Below, piece by piece: positions 1 to 10,316 of a DNA stretch of 64,000 bases. The translations under genes and the position numbers were made by a program. Under the pieces are notes generated by a model. It ran no database searches. It was not told the origin of the DNA and saw only the letters and a program-made list of their open reading frames with translations. The first letter of the stretch is position 1; each line of letters opens with the position of its first letter. Location of the stretch: assembly GCF_003234365.2 (NCBI RefSeq), contig NZ_CP126260.1, forward strand, positions 3,782,001 through 3,846,000, given 5' to 3'. This stretch comes from Curtobacterium sp. MCJR17_020. GTDB lineage: Bacteria > Actinomycetota > Actinomycetes > Actinomycetales > Microbacteriaceae.

Positions 1-167
1 AGCTCGCCGAGTTCCTGCAGCCGGGCTTCGACCCGTCGGACGCGTGCGGCGGCGCGGCGCTCGGCGAGGCGGTCGAGGAACCCGCGGAGGCCGGTTCGCT
101 CGGATCGGGTGGGGGCGGGAGAGGCGTCGGTGGCGACGTCGTGCTGGACGCGGAACTCGAGGGTCAT
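1..167 (-). CDS. Hypothetical protein, 3' end beyond window
   Basis: Reads on the minus strand from ATG at 167, with GGAGGGG five bases upstream as a good ribosome binding site. Only the first 55 codons are in the window. The start reads MTLEFRVQHDVATD; then comes an Arg/Ala/Glu-rich stretch (about residues 30-52) that would form a charged helix or coiled coil. It lies 58 bp downstream of the phosphotransferase gene on the same strand and may be co-transcribed with it. I do not recognise a family. Confidence 0.6.
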   Translation of the reverse strand, partial: MTLEFRVQHDVATDASPAPTRSERTGLRGFLDRLAERRAAARVRRVEARLQELGE

Positions 168-225
168 GAGGGCCCCTCCGATCGGCTGTGCACGGATGGT
201 GCGGTCACGATAGCCCCGCGGGGTC

Positions 226-1104
226 TCAGCCGTCCAGCACCGCGTCGATGCTGCGCCGCGCGACGCTCCGGAAGGCGCGTTCGTCGGACGTCGCGAGCGC
301 CGAGGCGAGCGCGATCGCCCACCCGCGCGCGCGTCCCCAGGTGACGTCCGGAGCGGCGACCAGCGTCCGGAACGCGTGGCGGGCCTCCCGATCGAGCGTC
401 AGCCAGGCGGTGGCGAGGTCGACGGCGGGGTCCCCCGAGGTCACGTCGCCGAAGTCGACGACCGCCGACAGGCGTTCGTCGCCGTCCGGCGTGCGGTCCA
501 CGAGCAGGTTGAACGGGTGCAGGTCGCCGTGCACCCAGACGGGAGGCCCGGTGTGCGTCGGCAACGCCGCCGCGGTCCGCCAGACCGCTGCCAGCTCCAC
601 GGCCCGGGGCACGTCCTGCGTGGCGAGTCGCGTCAGGACGGCGTCGCTGCGCATCGCCAGCGGCACCGCACGGAACGGGTTCGCCGGAGCATCCGCCGGA
701 GCCGGCACGTGCAGCAGTCGCACGAACTCCGCGAGGGCCTCGGCGGCCTGGACGCCGGCAGCACGTTCACCGACGGGTGCTCCCGGGAGCCACGGGACGA
801 CGCTCCACGACCAGGGGTACCCGAGCGCCGGACGGCCCACGCGCACCGGAGCCGGCACCGGGACCACCGGTGCGACGCGGGCGGCGATCTCCGGAAGCCA
901 CCGCTGCTCGTGCTCGACCAGGCGTGCCGCGAGCTCCCGACGCGGCAAGCGCACGGCGTACTCGTCGCCGAGCCGCACGATGACGTTGTCCCAGCCGTTC
1001 GCGACGACCACGAGCGGCAGGTCCGCCAGGTCGGGGTGCTGGTCTCGCAGCAGGGCCCGGACGAGCGGGACGTCGACGTCGACCTCTGCCGGTGGTGTGG
1101 GCAC
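226..1104 (-). CDS. Aminoglycoside phosphotransferase (APH) family kinase
   Basis: A 292-residue APH/choline-kinase fold protein. The Brenner motif HGDLHPFN is at residues 192-199, with catalytic Asp194, and the metal-binding DFGD is at 217-220, followed by DPAVDLA. The N-terminal lobe carries the small-molecule-kinase pattern around NGWDNVIVRLGDEYAVRLPR (39-55). The family transfers phosphate from ATP or GTP to a hydroxyl of an aminoglycoside, macrolide or small metabolite; the substrate cannot be read from sequence. The GTG at 1104 is preceded by TAGCCT with a 6-nt gap and no Shine-Dalgarno, so the transcript is probably leaderless. Many such genes are housekeeping kinases rather than resistance determinants. 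Confidence 0.85.
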   Translation of the reverse strand: MPTPPAEVDVDVPLVRALLRDQHPDLADLPLVVVANGWDNVIVRLGDEYAVRLPRRELAARLVEHEQRWLPEIAARVAPVVPVPAPVRVGRPALGYPWSWSVVPWLPGAPVGERAAGVQAAEALAEFVRLLHVPAPADAPANPFRAVPLAMRSDAVLTRLATQDVPRAVELAAVWRTAAALPTHTGPPVWVHGDLHPFNLLVDRTPDGDERLSAVVDFGDVTSGDPAVDLATAWLTLDREARHAFRTLVAAPDVTWGRARGWAIALASALATSDERAFRSVARRSIDAVLDG

Positions 1105-1220
1105 CGGCTCAGGCTAGTGGGCCGGTGGACACATGCCCGCGAACGGGGGCGGGTGCGGGAACCGACCGCTGGGTATCCTCGTGGAGCGGTGACGTGGGTG
1201 TTTCCCTGGGGGGACCCGCG

Positions 1221-1874
1221 TCATTCCGGCGCGATGATGGCGACGAGTCGCGGGACCTCTGGCCGGAGGCGTTCGGTGACGAGCGCGGCGAGCAGCACCG
1301 TCCAGAGCTCCCGCAGGCGTTCGTACAGGTCGGTGCGGTCGGCGAGCACGTCCGACACCGTCTGCACGCCCGTGTACGCGGGGATGACGACGCGTCCGAC
1401 GAGCTCCGGGTCCCACCGCGGGTCGACCTCGCCGGCGTCGATCGCCTGGCGCACGGTCTGTGCGATGAGCGCCATCCAGTCGGTGTACGGGTCCTGACGG
1501 GGGACGTCGTGCGTCGCGACCTCGGTCGACAGACGGATGCCGGCGCTCACGACGACCTCGGTGACCATCTGGGTCGCCAGTCCCTGCGACATCCACATGA
1601 GTGCTTCGAGCGGCGTCCGGCTCCGGGCGACCGCGGCTTCGCCGTAGCGCCGCGAGACCTCGTGCTGCTGCGCGATCACGGCACCGGCGAGGTCGGCCTT
1701 CGACGCGAAGTGGAAGTACAGCGCGCCCTTGGTCAGGCCGATCCGTTCCGCGACCCCGTCCATCGACGCGCCGAGGTACCCGCGCTCGTCGAACTCGGCG
1801 GCCGCGGCCCCGATGATCGCCGCGCGGGTCTCGAGCGCCCGCTGCTGCCGGGTGCGTCCGTCCTGGGCCATCAC
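1221..1874 (-). CDS. TetR-family regulator, ScbR/butyrolactone-receptor-like
   Basis: About 217 residues. The N-terminal helix-turn-helix (ETRAAIIGAAAAEFDERGYL then GVAERIGLTKGALYFHFASK) closely resembles the ScbR/ArpA group of gamma-butyrolactone receptors, whose signature is KGALYFHF followed by SK-x-x-L-A. The C-terminal half (about 75-216) is the ligand and dimerisation domain. I start it at GTG 1874 rather than ATG 1871 because TACGAT (1881-1886, complement) ends exactly 6 nt before that GTG and there is no Shine-Dalgarno. It is divergent from the membrane gene at 1945 with only about 70 bp between starts, so that gene is a plausible target. No butyrolactone synthase lies in the window, so autoregulator sensing is only an analogy. 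Confidence 0.82.
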   Translation of the reverse strand: MMAQDGRTRQQRALETRAAIIGAAAAEFDERGYLGASMDGVAERIGLTKGALYFHFASKADLAGAVIAQQHEVSRRYGEAAVARSRTPLEALMWMSQGLATQMVTEVVVSAGIRLSTEVATHDVPRQDPYTDWMALIAQTVRQAIDAGEVDPRWDPELVGRVVIPAYTGVQTVSDVLADRTDLYERLRELWTVLLAALVTERLRPEVPRLVAIIAPE

Positions 1875-1944
1875 CTGCCGATCGTAGTCCGCTCCGAGGC
1901 TGCGCACGGCCCGCGTCCGGGCGGGTGCCCTACGGTTGGCCGCC

Positions 1945-2388
1945 ATGGACGGATGGCGGAACCCCGCGCGGTGGGCGCGGACCGGTCGGTGGCTGCTGCT
2001 GCCGATCGCGGTGCTGGACTGGGTGGCCCTCGCGCCGCAGACCATCGTCGTGCTCGCGTTCCTCATCGCCGTCGTCGGCCTCGCCGGGATGGCAGCCGCG
2101 CTCATCGTGCACATGCTCGGGCGCTCCCGCGGTGCGATGGCGCTGCTCGGTGTCGTGCTGCTGCTCGGCGGGCTCGTGGTGTTCGGCCTCGACCCGTTCC
2201 CCAGCTCGTTCCCGCTGATCGACGCGTGGTGGCCCGAGTCGATCACGCAACCGCAGGTGGTCGGCAGTGCCTACTGGCAGCTCGCCGGCCTCGGCATCGA
2301 GCTCGCGGGCTTCGGACTGCTGGCCACGTTGCTGGTCGTCGCGCTCACCGGTGCACCCCGCTCACGGCAGGACCGCTTCCGCTCCTGA
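1945..2388 (+). CDS. Small integral membrane protein, unknown function
   Basis: 147 residues with four predicted membrane helices, roughly at 14-31, 34-60, 66-86 and 115-137 (the last rich in Leu, Val and Ala). The segment between helices 3 and 4 (DPFPSSFPLIDAWWPESITQ) is probably extracytoplasmic. The ATG at 1945 follows TACGGT (1931-1936) by 8 nt; a TTG at 1936 is an in-frame alternative. The gene is divergent from the ScbR-like regulator. I do not recognise a named family. Confidence 0.75.
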   Translation: MDGWRNPARWARTGRWLLLPIAVLDWVALAPQTIVVLAFLIAVVGLAGMAAALIVHMLGRSRGAMALLGVVLLLGGLVVFGLDPFPSSFPLIDAWWPESITQPQVVGSAYWQLAGLGIELAGFGLLATLLVVALTGAPRSRQDRFRS

Positions 2389-2390
2389 CC

Positions 2391-2462
2391 GCGGCGCAGC
2401 GGCGCGTCGTTCAGCGGCGGCGCAGCGGCACGTCGTTCAGCGGCGGCGCAGCAGCACGACGG
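2391..2462. repeat. 26-bp tandem duplication of the phosphatase gene 3' end
   Basis: Two and a half copies of a unit containing CGCAGCGGCRCGTCGTTCAG repeat with a 26-bp period (units at about 2391-2413, 2414-2439, and 2440 onward). The last copy encodes the phosphatase tail (LLRRR plus stop at 2437-2439); the others are extra copies of that tail lying beyond the stop codon, between two convergent genes. Confidence 0.75.
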
Positions 2463-3594
2463 TGACGTCCCGGCGGCTGTCCGCCGGCACGAGCGCGCGG
2501 ATACGCTCGACCGCCGCGGTACCGGTCGGCTCGGACCGCACCAGGTCGGCCAGGTCGTCAAGGTGCCGGATGCCCTCGAGCGCCAGGACGCCCTCGGTGC
2601 ACAGCACCAGCCGGTCGCCCGCCGCCAGGTCCAGCGTCGCGGGGGACCGCGGCACGGACTCCGGCTGCAGGCCGAGCGGCAGGTCGAGCGAGTGCAGCGC
2701 CCGGCTGGTGCCGTCGGCGCGGACGAGCACCGCGAGGCCGTGCCCGGCGTCCCCGAAGTCGACGTGCCCCGACGTCGGGTCGAGCCGCAGGTGGAAGAGC
2801 GAGCCGACGGCGTCCGCAGCGGACAGGTCGACGGTGATCTGGGCCTCCAGGCCGCCGATCGCGTCCTGCATGGCGGTCTCGGTGCGTGCCACCACGGCAC
2901 CGCGCACTGCCGAGGCGAGGAGACCCGACGCTCGTCCCGCTGCCGACACGCCGCCCACGGTGACGTGCAGCACACCGTCGTTGGCGAGCCGCCAGTCGGC
3001 GACGTCCCCGCCGCCCGGCTCACGCCGGATCGCGAGGGTGTCCAGGTCGTACCCGGGGACGTCGACCGGTTCGGACACCAGGCCCTCGAGCACACGGTTG
3101 ACCCGACTGCGGTCGATCGCGTGCCCGAGCTCCCGTTCGGCCCAGCGGGCGAGGTCACGCAGCAGCTCGAGGTCCTCGACCGACAGCTCGCGCGGGGTCG
3201 CGTCCATGATGCAGAGCGTGCCGACCCTGGTGCCGTCCTGCATCGTCAGTGGCGCCCCCGCGTAGAAGCGGATCCCGTGCTCCACCACCGCCGCGGTGTG
3301 CGCGAACCGGGCGTCGAGCGAGGTGTCGGGGATCACCATCGGCTCCGGACTGAGCACCGTCGTCGCGCAGAACTGCTCGCTCGCGGGCACGCTCGAGCCC
3401 TGGTGCCAGCCGAACGTCGACTGCGACGTGACGACGTCACTGTGGACGAGGTTGAGGAAGGTCAGCGGCACGCCGAACGCCTCGTGGGTCATGCGGGTGA
3501 TGCGGTCGAAACGCTCCTCGGGGCCTGCCCCCAAGACCTCGAGCGCCTCGATCACCGCGGTGCGTCGGTCCGCACCGTCGAGATGGTTGGTCAC
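2437..3594 (-). CDS. GAF-domain PP2C/SpoIIE-type serine phosphatase
   Basis: 385 residues. An N-terminal GAF sensor (about 15-165) contains the typical segments QFCATTVLSPEPMVIPD and FYAGAPLTMQDGTRVGTLCI. A C-terminal SpoIIE/PP2C-like phosphatase (about 175-385) follows, with the late motif GHVDFGDAGHGLAVLV and the closing RRDVTVVLLRRR. In this family GAF-SpoIIE proteins dephosphorylate anti-sigma-factor antagonists and so feed sigma-factor partner switching; no such partner lies next to it here. The GTG start at 3594 is preceded by TAGACA with a 6-nt gap. The early metal-binding Asp motif of PP2C is not obvious, so activity should not be assumed. Confidence 0.82.
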   Translation of the reverse strand: MTNHLDGADRRTAVIEALEVLGAGPEERFDRITRMTHEAFGVPLTFLNLVHSDVVTSQSTFGWHQGSSVPASEQFCATTVLSPEPMVIPDTSLDARFAHTAAVVEHGIRFYAGAPLTMQDGTRVGTLCIMDATPRELSVEDLELLRDLARWAERELGHAIDRSRVNRVLEGLVSEPVDVPGYDLDTLAIRREPGGGDVADWRLANDGVLHVTVGGVSAAGRASGLLASAVRGAVVARTETAMQDAIGGLEAQITVDLSAADAVGSLFHLRLDPTSGHVDFGDAGHGLAVLVRADGTSRALHSLDLPLGLQPESVPRSPATLDLAAGDRLVLCTEGVLALEGIRHLDDLADLVRSEPTGTAAVERIRALVPADSRRDVTVVLLRRR

Positions 3595-3611
3595 ACGCCC
3601 TGTCTACCCGC

Positions 3612-4367
3612 TCAGTCCGTCAGGAACCAGTCCCGCGGGTGGGGGTCGGCGCTGAGCGTGCGCCGCTCGGACACCGGGGCCGCCCACGACGCCGCGTTCG
3701 ACAGCACCCGCTGGATGTCCGGGTGGTGGTAGACGGGGTACTCCTGGTCGCCGGGGGAGAAGTAGAAGACCTTCCCCAGACCGCGACGGTAGGCGACCCC
3801 GGACCGGAAGACCTCGCCGCCGGCGAAGGTCGACAGGAACACCTCTTCGTCGGGGCGCGGGATGTCGAAGTACTCGCCGTACATCTCCTGGCGCTCGATC
3901 ACGATCGGGTGCGGGACCCCGGCGGCGATCGGGTGCTCGGGGGCGACCGTCCAGACGAGCTCGCGCTCACCGTCGTTGCGCCACTTCAGCGAGCAGGTGG
4001 TGCCCATCAGGCGCTTGAACGGCTTCGAGTAGTGCCCGGAGTGCAGCACCACCAAGCCCATGCCGGCGTGCACCGCGTCGACGACCAGGTCGACCACGGC
4101 GTCGCTGACCTCGTCGTGGGCGGCGTGCCCCCACCAGAACAGGACGTCGGTCGCGGCCAGGCGCTCGGCGGTGATGCCGTGGTCGGGCTCCTGCAGCGTG
4201 GCGGTGCTCACGGTGGCGTCGGGGTGGTGCTCGCGGAGCGATGCCGCGATCACGGTGTGCATGCCGTCGGGGTAGTGCCCGATGACCGTCGCGTCACCGC
4301 GGGTCTCGTGCACGTTCTCGTTCCAGACGACGATGTTCAGGGGACGGTTCTCGGTCGGCACTGACAT
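3612..4367 (-). CDS. ThuA-domain protein (trehalose-utilisation type)
   Basis: 251 residues forming a glutamine-amidotransferase-like Rossmann fold of the ThuA family. The N-terminus NIVVWNENVHE, the central LFWWGHAAHDEVSD, GLVVLHSGHYSKPF and the late GKVFYFSPGDQEYPVYHHP are characteristic. ThuA proteins act in sugar (trehalose, keto-sugar) metabolism; the exact reaction is not settled for this branch. TAGCGT (4375-4380, complement) ends 7 nt before the ATG, suggesting a leaderless transcript. It is divergent from the DUF3817 gene and only 17 bp from the phosphatase start downstream on the same strand. Confidence 0.85.
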   Translation of the reverse strand: MSVPTENRPLNIVVWNENVHETRGDATVIGHYPDGMHTVIAASLREHHPDATVSTATLQEPDHGITAERLAATDVLFWWGHAAHDEVSDAVVDLVVDAVHAGMGLVVLHSGHYSKPFKRLMGTTCSLKWRNDGERELVWTVAPEHPIAAGVPHPIVIERQEMYGEYFDIPRPDEEVFLSTFAGGEVFRSGVAYRRGLGKVFYFSPGDQEYPVYHHPDIQRVLSNAASWAAPVSERRTLSADPHPRDWFLTD

Positions 4368-4456
4368 GGCTCCAACGCTAGCCTCCCCGGGCGTCGAATC
4401 GATACGACCAGCGGAGTGTCGGGGGTTTCCCGGGACGCGTCCGCGACGATGTGGAC

Positions 4457-4909
4457 ATGACTCCCCGCTCCCTGTTCCGTGCCGCCGCGGTCGCCGAACT
4501 CGTGACCTGGACCATGCTCATCGCCGGGATGGTGCTCAAGTACGGCCTGGACGCCGGCGACTGGGGCGTCCGGATCGGCGGCGGGGTGCACGGCTTCGTG
4601 TTCCTGGCCTACCTCGTCGTGACGACCGTCGTCGCGGTCAACCAGCGCTGGACCCCCGGGGCACTCGTGCTCGGTTGGGCGAGTGCCGTCGTGCCGTACG
4701 CCACGGTGACGTTCGAGGTCGCGGTCGCCCGACGCGGCATGCTCGAGGGCCCGTGGCGCCGCTCACCCGACGCGCGCTCGGGTTTCTGGGACCGTCTGCT
4801 GTTCTTCGTGGTGCGTCGCCCCGCGGTCGCGGTCGTCATCGGGGTCGTGGCGGTCGCCCTGGTCTTCGTGGTGCTGCTGGCGGCGGGCCCGCCCGTCCCG
4901 CGCTCCTGA
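4457..4909 (+). CDS. DUF3817 integral membrane protein
   Basis: 150 residues matching the DUF3817 pattern: an N-terminal helix ELVTWTMLIAGMVLKYG, then GGGVHGFVFLAYLVVTTVVA, a third helix near 80-98 and a fourth near 125-147. Between helices 3 and 4 is a positively charged loop (RRSPDARSG), probably cytoplasmic. Family function is unknown. The ATG at 4457 is chosen over GTG 4451 because GACGAT ends 6 nt before it. Confidence 0.82.
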   Translation: MTPRSLFRAAAVAELVTWTMLIAGMVLKYGLDAGDWGVRIGGGVHGFVFLAYLVVTTVVAVNQRWTPGALVLGWASAVVPYATVTFEVAVARRGMLEGPWRRSPDARSGFWDRLLFFVVRRPAVAVVIGVVAVALVFVVLLAAGPPVPRS

Positions 4910-4951
4910 GTCTCGTTCTGGCTCTGGCGTGGGACGCCGCGCGGTCGTGCC

Positions 4952-5053
4952 GTCGCGAGGTTCCACGACATGCCGCTCAGGTTCGCCGAGGTTCCGGAGA
5001 CGGCCCGATCGCGGCGCGAGATGCCGAGATTTCGGAACCTCACGGGACGCGAC
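4952..5053. repeat. Composite imperfect palindrome between convergent genes
   Basis: The outer arms GTCGCG-AGGTTCC (4952-4964) and GGAACCT-7nt-CGCGAC (5034-5053) are complementary. Between them are a further GAGGTTCC copy near 4988 and CCGAGATTTCGG, giving a nested structure of about 100 bp. It contains no open frame of its own and lies just before the family palindrome at 5097. It could be a decayed miniature element or part of the termination region. Confidence 0.5.
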
Positions 5054-5096
5054 AGGGCGGGGACTGGGCGGAGCGGGCAGGCGCACGCACGCGGAC

Positions 5097-5144
5097 GACG
5101 GACGGGAGGCCCGGTACCAGCTGGCACCGGGCCTCCCGTCCGTC
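5097..5144. terminator. Family palindrome, copy 1
   Basis: Perfect 19-bp stem (left arm GACGGACGGGAGGCCCGGT, right arm its complement at 5126-5144) with a 10-nt loop. It lies between the convergent ends of the DUF3817 gene and icd and could terminate transcription from both sides. No T-tract follows. Confidence 0.75.
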
Positions 5145-5156
5145 AGGCGCGCGCGT

Positions 5157-7367
<2,211 letters not shown>

Positions 7368-7560
7368 GCTGGCGGGTACTCCCTTGTTCGACCGTCGGTA
7401 CGTCCACGCTACTCGTGGTGCGGGATGTCTCGACATCAAGATACATGGTCCGGCCTGCGTCCGGCAGGTACTCGGCAGACGTCCTGGAGGCGCACTGTCG
7501 ACTCATAGGAATGCTCGGTGGACTGGTCTTCCGCAGTTCCAGAGCCGCAGGAGGGCGATC

Positions 7561-7926
7561 ATGGCGACGACACGTGCGACACCGGAGGACTTCGGGTGGA
7601 CCGCGGAGGACCTCCGCTCGGCCTACGCCTCGGACGGCAGCGGCCCGTACCGGTACGCCCCGGACGGCTCCGGGCCGTTCTCGTACGACGTGGACGGATC
7701 CGGTCCGTGGCTCGTCGGGCCGGAACCGCGCCGCGGACTGGCACGGTTCGCCCCACGCGACCGCGGTGGACGCTCCCGACTCCGCCGCATCGGCACAGCG
7801 GTGAGCGCCGGGGCGCTGGCGCTCGTGCTCGCCGTCGGCAGCGTCGCGGTCGTCGCCCACACCGCCCCTCCACACCCCTCGGTCCAGGCGGGTGTTCTCC
7901 ACAGCGGTGAGCCCGACGGGACCTGA
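7561..7926 (+). CDS. Small membrane-anchored protein with three DGSGP repeats
   Basis: 121 residues with GCAGGAGGG 6 nt before the ATG. Residues about 24-52 hold three tandem copies of an 11-residue unit, DGSGP-aromatic-x-Y (DGSGPYRY, DGSGPFSY, DGSGPWLV). A basic stretch and one membrane helix (about 78-102, ALALVLAVGSVAVVAH) follow, then a short tail. This suggests a cytoplasmic N-terminal repeat region and an outside tail. No family is recognised. It lies 27 bp upstream of the Na+/H+ antiporter gene on the same strand. Confidence 0.72.
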   Translation: MATTRATPEDFGWTAEDLRSAYASDGSGPYRYAPDGSGPFSYDVDGSGPWLVGPEPRRGLARFAPRDRGGRSRLRRIGTAVSAGALALVLAVGSVAVVAHTAPPHPSVQAGVLHSGEPDGT

Positions 7927-7953
7927 TCGCGCGGACGGTGCCACGCTGGACCG

Positions 7954-9645
7954 GTGACCGAACTCCTCGTCGTGGGCGTCATCGCCCTGATCGCCATCGC
8001 CGGTGCCGCCGTGCTCGGGCCCCGCATCGGGGTCGCGGCACCGTTGGTGCTCGTCGTCGTCGGGATCATCGCGAGCCTGCTGCCGTTCATCCCGCACGCG
8101 AAGATCGAGCCGGAGTGGATCCTCGCCGGGGTGCTGCCGCCGCTGTTGTACTCGTCGGCGGTGTCGATGCCGTCGATGAACTTCCGGCGCGAGTTCGGCG
8201 CCATCAGCGGCCTGTCGGTGCTGCTCGTCATCGCGTCGAGCCTGGTGCTCGGCCTGTTCTTCGCCTGGGTGGTGCCGGACCTCGGGTTCTGGTGGGGGAT
8301 CGCCCTCGGTGCGATCGTCAGTCCCACCGACGCCGTCGCCACCTCGATCGTCAAGCAGACCTCGGTGTCGCGCCGGGCGATCTCGATCCTCGACGGCGAA
8401 TCGCTGCTCAACGACGCCACCGCGCTGGTGCTCCTGCGCACGGCCATCTTCACCGCGGGCGCCTCGTTCTCGTTCTGGGGTGCGCTCGGCGACTTCGCCA
8501 AGGCCGTCGCCATCGCCGTGGTCATCGGCTGGTTCGTCGGCTGGTTGAACGTGTTCGTCCGCGCCCGGGTGCCGAACGCCGCGGTGAACACGGCACTGTC
8601 CTTCGCGGTGCCGTTCGTCGCTGCCCTGCCGACCGAGCACTTCGGCGGGTCCGGGCTCGTGGCCGCGGTCGTCGCGGGGCTGTTCACCGGGATCGTCGGG
8701 CCGCGCAAGCTCCCGCCGGGGCACCGACTGTCGGACGCGCAGAACTGGCAGACCATCGAGCTGGTGCTCGAGGGCGCGGTGTTCCTGACGATGGGGCTCG
8801 AACTCGCGAAGATCCTCGGCGACGTGCAGCGGGAGCACGCGGGCATCGGTCCGGCGCTGCTCATCGCCGTCGGGGCCCTCGTGCTCACCGTGCTGGTCCG
8901 TGCGGCGTACGTCGTCCCGCTGCTGTTCGCGCTGTCGGCGGCGGCCAAGCGCGGCGAGCGGATGCAAGAACGCTTCGCCGAGATGCACGCCGGCGACCGC
9001 GACGCGATGAGCGACGTGATCCGCGAGCACCGGCCGGGCAACCGAGCGCCCTCGGAGCGGGAACTCGACCGGTTCACGACACGCGTCCGCCGCACCCTGG
9101 CGGACATCGCGTACTACACGAAGGCACCGCTGGGCTGGCGCGAGGGCACCGCCGTGGTCTGGGCCGGCATGCGCGGGGCGGTGACGGTCGCCGCTGCGCA
9201 GACCCTGCCCGAGGGGACGCCGCAGCGATCGCTCCTGGTGTTCATCGCGTTCGCGGTGGCCCTGTTGTCGCTCGTGGTCCAGGGCGGCACGATCGGCCCG
9301 CTGCTCCGACGGATCGCCGCCCCCGCACCCGACACGTCGGCGCGGGACACCGAGGAGCGCAAGCGGCTGCTCGAGCTCATGCGGACGGCGGCCGAGGACG
9401 TCCCCGGGACCCGCGAGGCCGGCCCTCGAGCACGCGAAGAACTCGAAGCAGCGGACCCGGCCGAGCTCCGGGCGTGGATGGGACGCGAGAAGGCCCGACG
9501 ACTCGCGGTGCTCGAGGCGCAGCGTGCGGCGATCCTCGACGCCCGCGACGACGGTTCCTTCGACGCCGAGGTACTCGAGTCGATGCTGCAGAACCTCGAC
9601 GCCGAACAGATCGCCCTCGAGCTCCGTGGGGCACCTGCCCGCTGA
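7954..9645 (+). CDS. CPA1-family Na+/H+ antiporter
   Basis: 563 residues. The first roughly 430 form a CPA1 exchanger with about 12 membrane helices. The family motifs GAIVSPTDAVATSIV and DGESLLNDATALVLL are at about residues 120-160 and carry the ion-binding Asp residues. WAGMRGAVTVAAAQTLP is the late CPA1 motif (about 400). The C-terminal 110 residues are a charged cytoplasmic helix-rich tail, as in the NhaP/YjcE group. It exchanges cytoplasmic Na+ (or K+) for protons for pH and salt homeostasis. CACGCT ends 6 nt before the GTG start. Confidence 0.93.
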   Translation: MTELLVVGVIALIAIAGAAVLGPRIGVAAPLVLVVVGIIASLLPFIPHAKIEPEWILAGVLPPLLYSSAVSMPSMNFRREFGAISGLSVLLVIASSLVLGLFFAWVVPDLGFWWGIALGAIVSPTDAVATSIVKQTSVSRRAISILDGESLLNDATALVLLRTAIFTAGASFSFWGALGDFAKAVAIAVVIGWFVGWLNVFVRARVPNAAVNTALSFAVPFVAALPTEHFGGSGLVAAVVAGLFTGIVGPRKLPPGHRLSDAQNWQTIELVLEGAVFLTMGLELAKILGDVQREHAGIGPALLIAVGALVLTVLVRAAYVVPLLFALSAAAKRGERMQERFAEMHAGDRDAMSDVIREHRPGNRAPSERELDRFTTRVRRTLADIAYYTKAPLGWREGTAVVWAGMRGAVTVAAAQTLPEGTPQRSLLVFIAFAVALLSLVVQGGTIGPLLRRIAAPAPDTSARDTEERKRLLELMRTAAEDVPGTREAGPRAREELEAADPAELRAWMGREKARRLAVLEAQRAAILDARDDGSFDAEVLESMLQNLDAEQIALELRGAPAR

Positions 9646-9660
9646 CGGCAGTCCCGCCGG

Positions 9661-10155
9661 TCAGGTGCCGATCGACACGCGGAACACCCGGACGCCGGCG
9701 GCCCGGAGTGCTGCGAGCCCGAGCCGCATGCGCATGCTGCGGAACGGCCGCTCGAACCCCGACGGCGCGGATGCGGCATCGATCTGGTGGAGCACCTCGG
9801 ACGTCAGGGTGCGCTCGACCTTGGGCGCGAGTCGTGTCAGTCCCGAGACCGTCACCACGATCCGGACCGCGTGCGGCACGAGCAGCGGATCGATGAGCTC
9901 AGCGGCCGCCTGCGCACGGTGGAACGCGGGGTCGTCACCGGGGCGCCGGATCGCGATGACCGCGAGTTCGGCATCCCAGGTCTCCTCCGGGTCCGGCAGG
10001 TCGTCGACCCCGATGACCCGCATGCGGGCGGCGTCGATACCCGCGCGCACCGCGGCGGCGCGGAGCACGGGTAGGAGTTCCTGGGTACCGGCGAGCACGA
10101 CGTCGGCGGTGCCGAGGTCGACCTGCGCGGGCCGCTCTCGCGGCGATCGGGCCAT
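9661..10155 (-). CDS. Conserved hypothetical protein
   Basis: 164 residues, soluble, with no membrane helix. It alternates beta-like stretches (DVVLAGTQELLPVLRAAA, MRVIGVDDLP, ELAVIAIRRPG, VRIVVTVSGL) with helices, which suggests a Rossmann-like alpha/beta fold, but no nucleotide-binding loop is visible. GGAAGGA lies about 10 nt before the ATG. It is convergent with the antiporter gene (15 bp) and divergent from the M23 peptidase gene. Function unknown. Confidence 0.72.
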   Translation of the reverse strand: MARSPRERPAQVDLGTADVVLAGTQELLPVLRAAAVRAGIDAARMRVIGVDDLPDPEETWDAELAVIAIRRPGDDPAFHRAQAAAELIDPLLVPHAVRIVVTVSGLTRLAPKVERTLTSEVLHQIDAASAPSGFERPFRSMRMRLGLAALRAAGVRVFRVSIGT

Positions 10156-10252
10156 GGTGCGGGTCCTTCCGTCGCTTTCCCACGACGGTACTGATGTCTG
10201 ACGGTCGGGGGACGTCGGGGCCCGCGGTGATCAGGTGCCTCCCAGCCCTGCG

Positions 10253-10268
10253 GTAACGAAAAGATCAC
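10253..10268 (+). promoter_or_regulatory. Possible MtrA-like box upstream of M23 peptidase gene
   Basis: GTAAC (10253-10257), six bases, then ATCAC (10264-10268) forms an imperfect direct repeat with 11-bp spacing, about 50 bp upstream of the peptidase start. In actinobacteria MtrA binds spaced GTAAC-like repeats upstream of cell-wall hydrolase genes. The second half-site is degenerate, so this is only a suggestion. Confidence 0.3.
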
Positions 10269-10316
10269 GGTGGGGCCTGTACAAAGCGACAGAGTCGTGC
10301 AGAATGGTGGGCGGCC

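Noticed and set aside
226..1104. Acquired aminoglycoside resistance gene
   Set aside because: Composition and leaderless promoter are native and the family includes many metabolite kinases.
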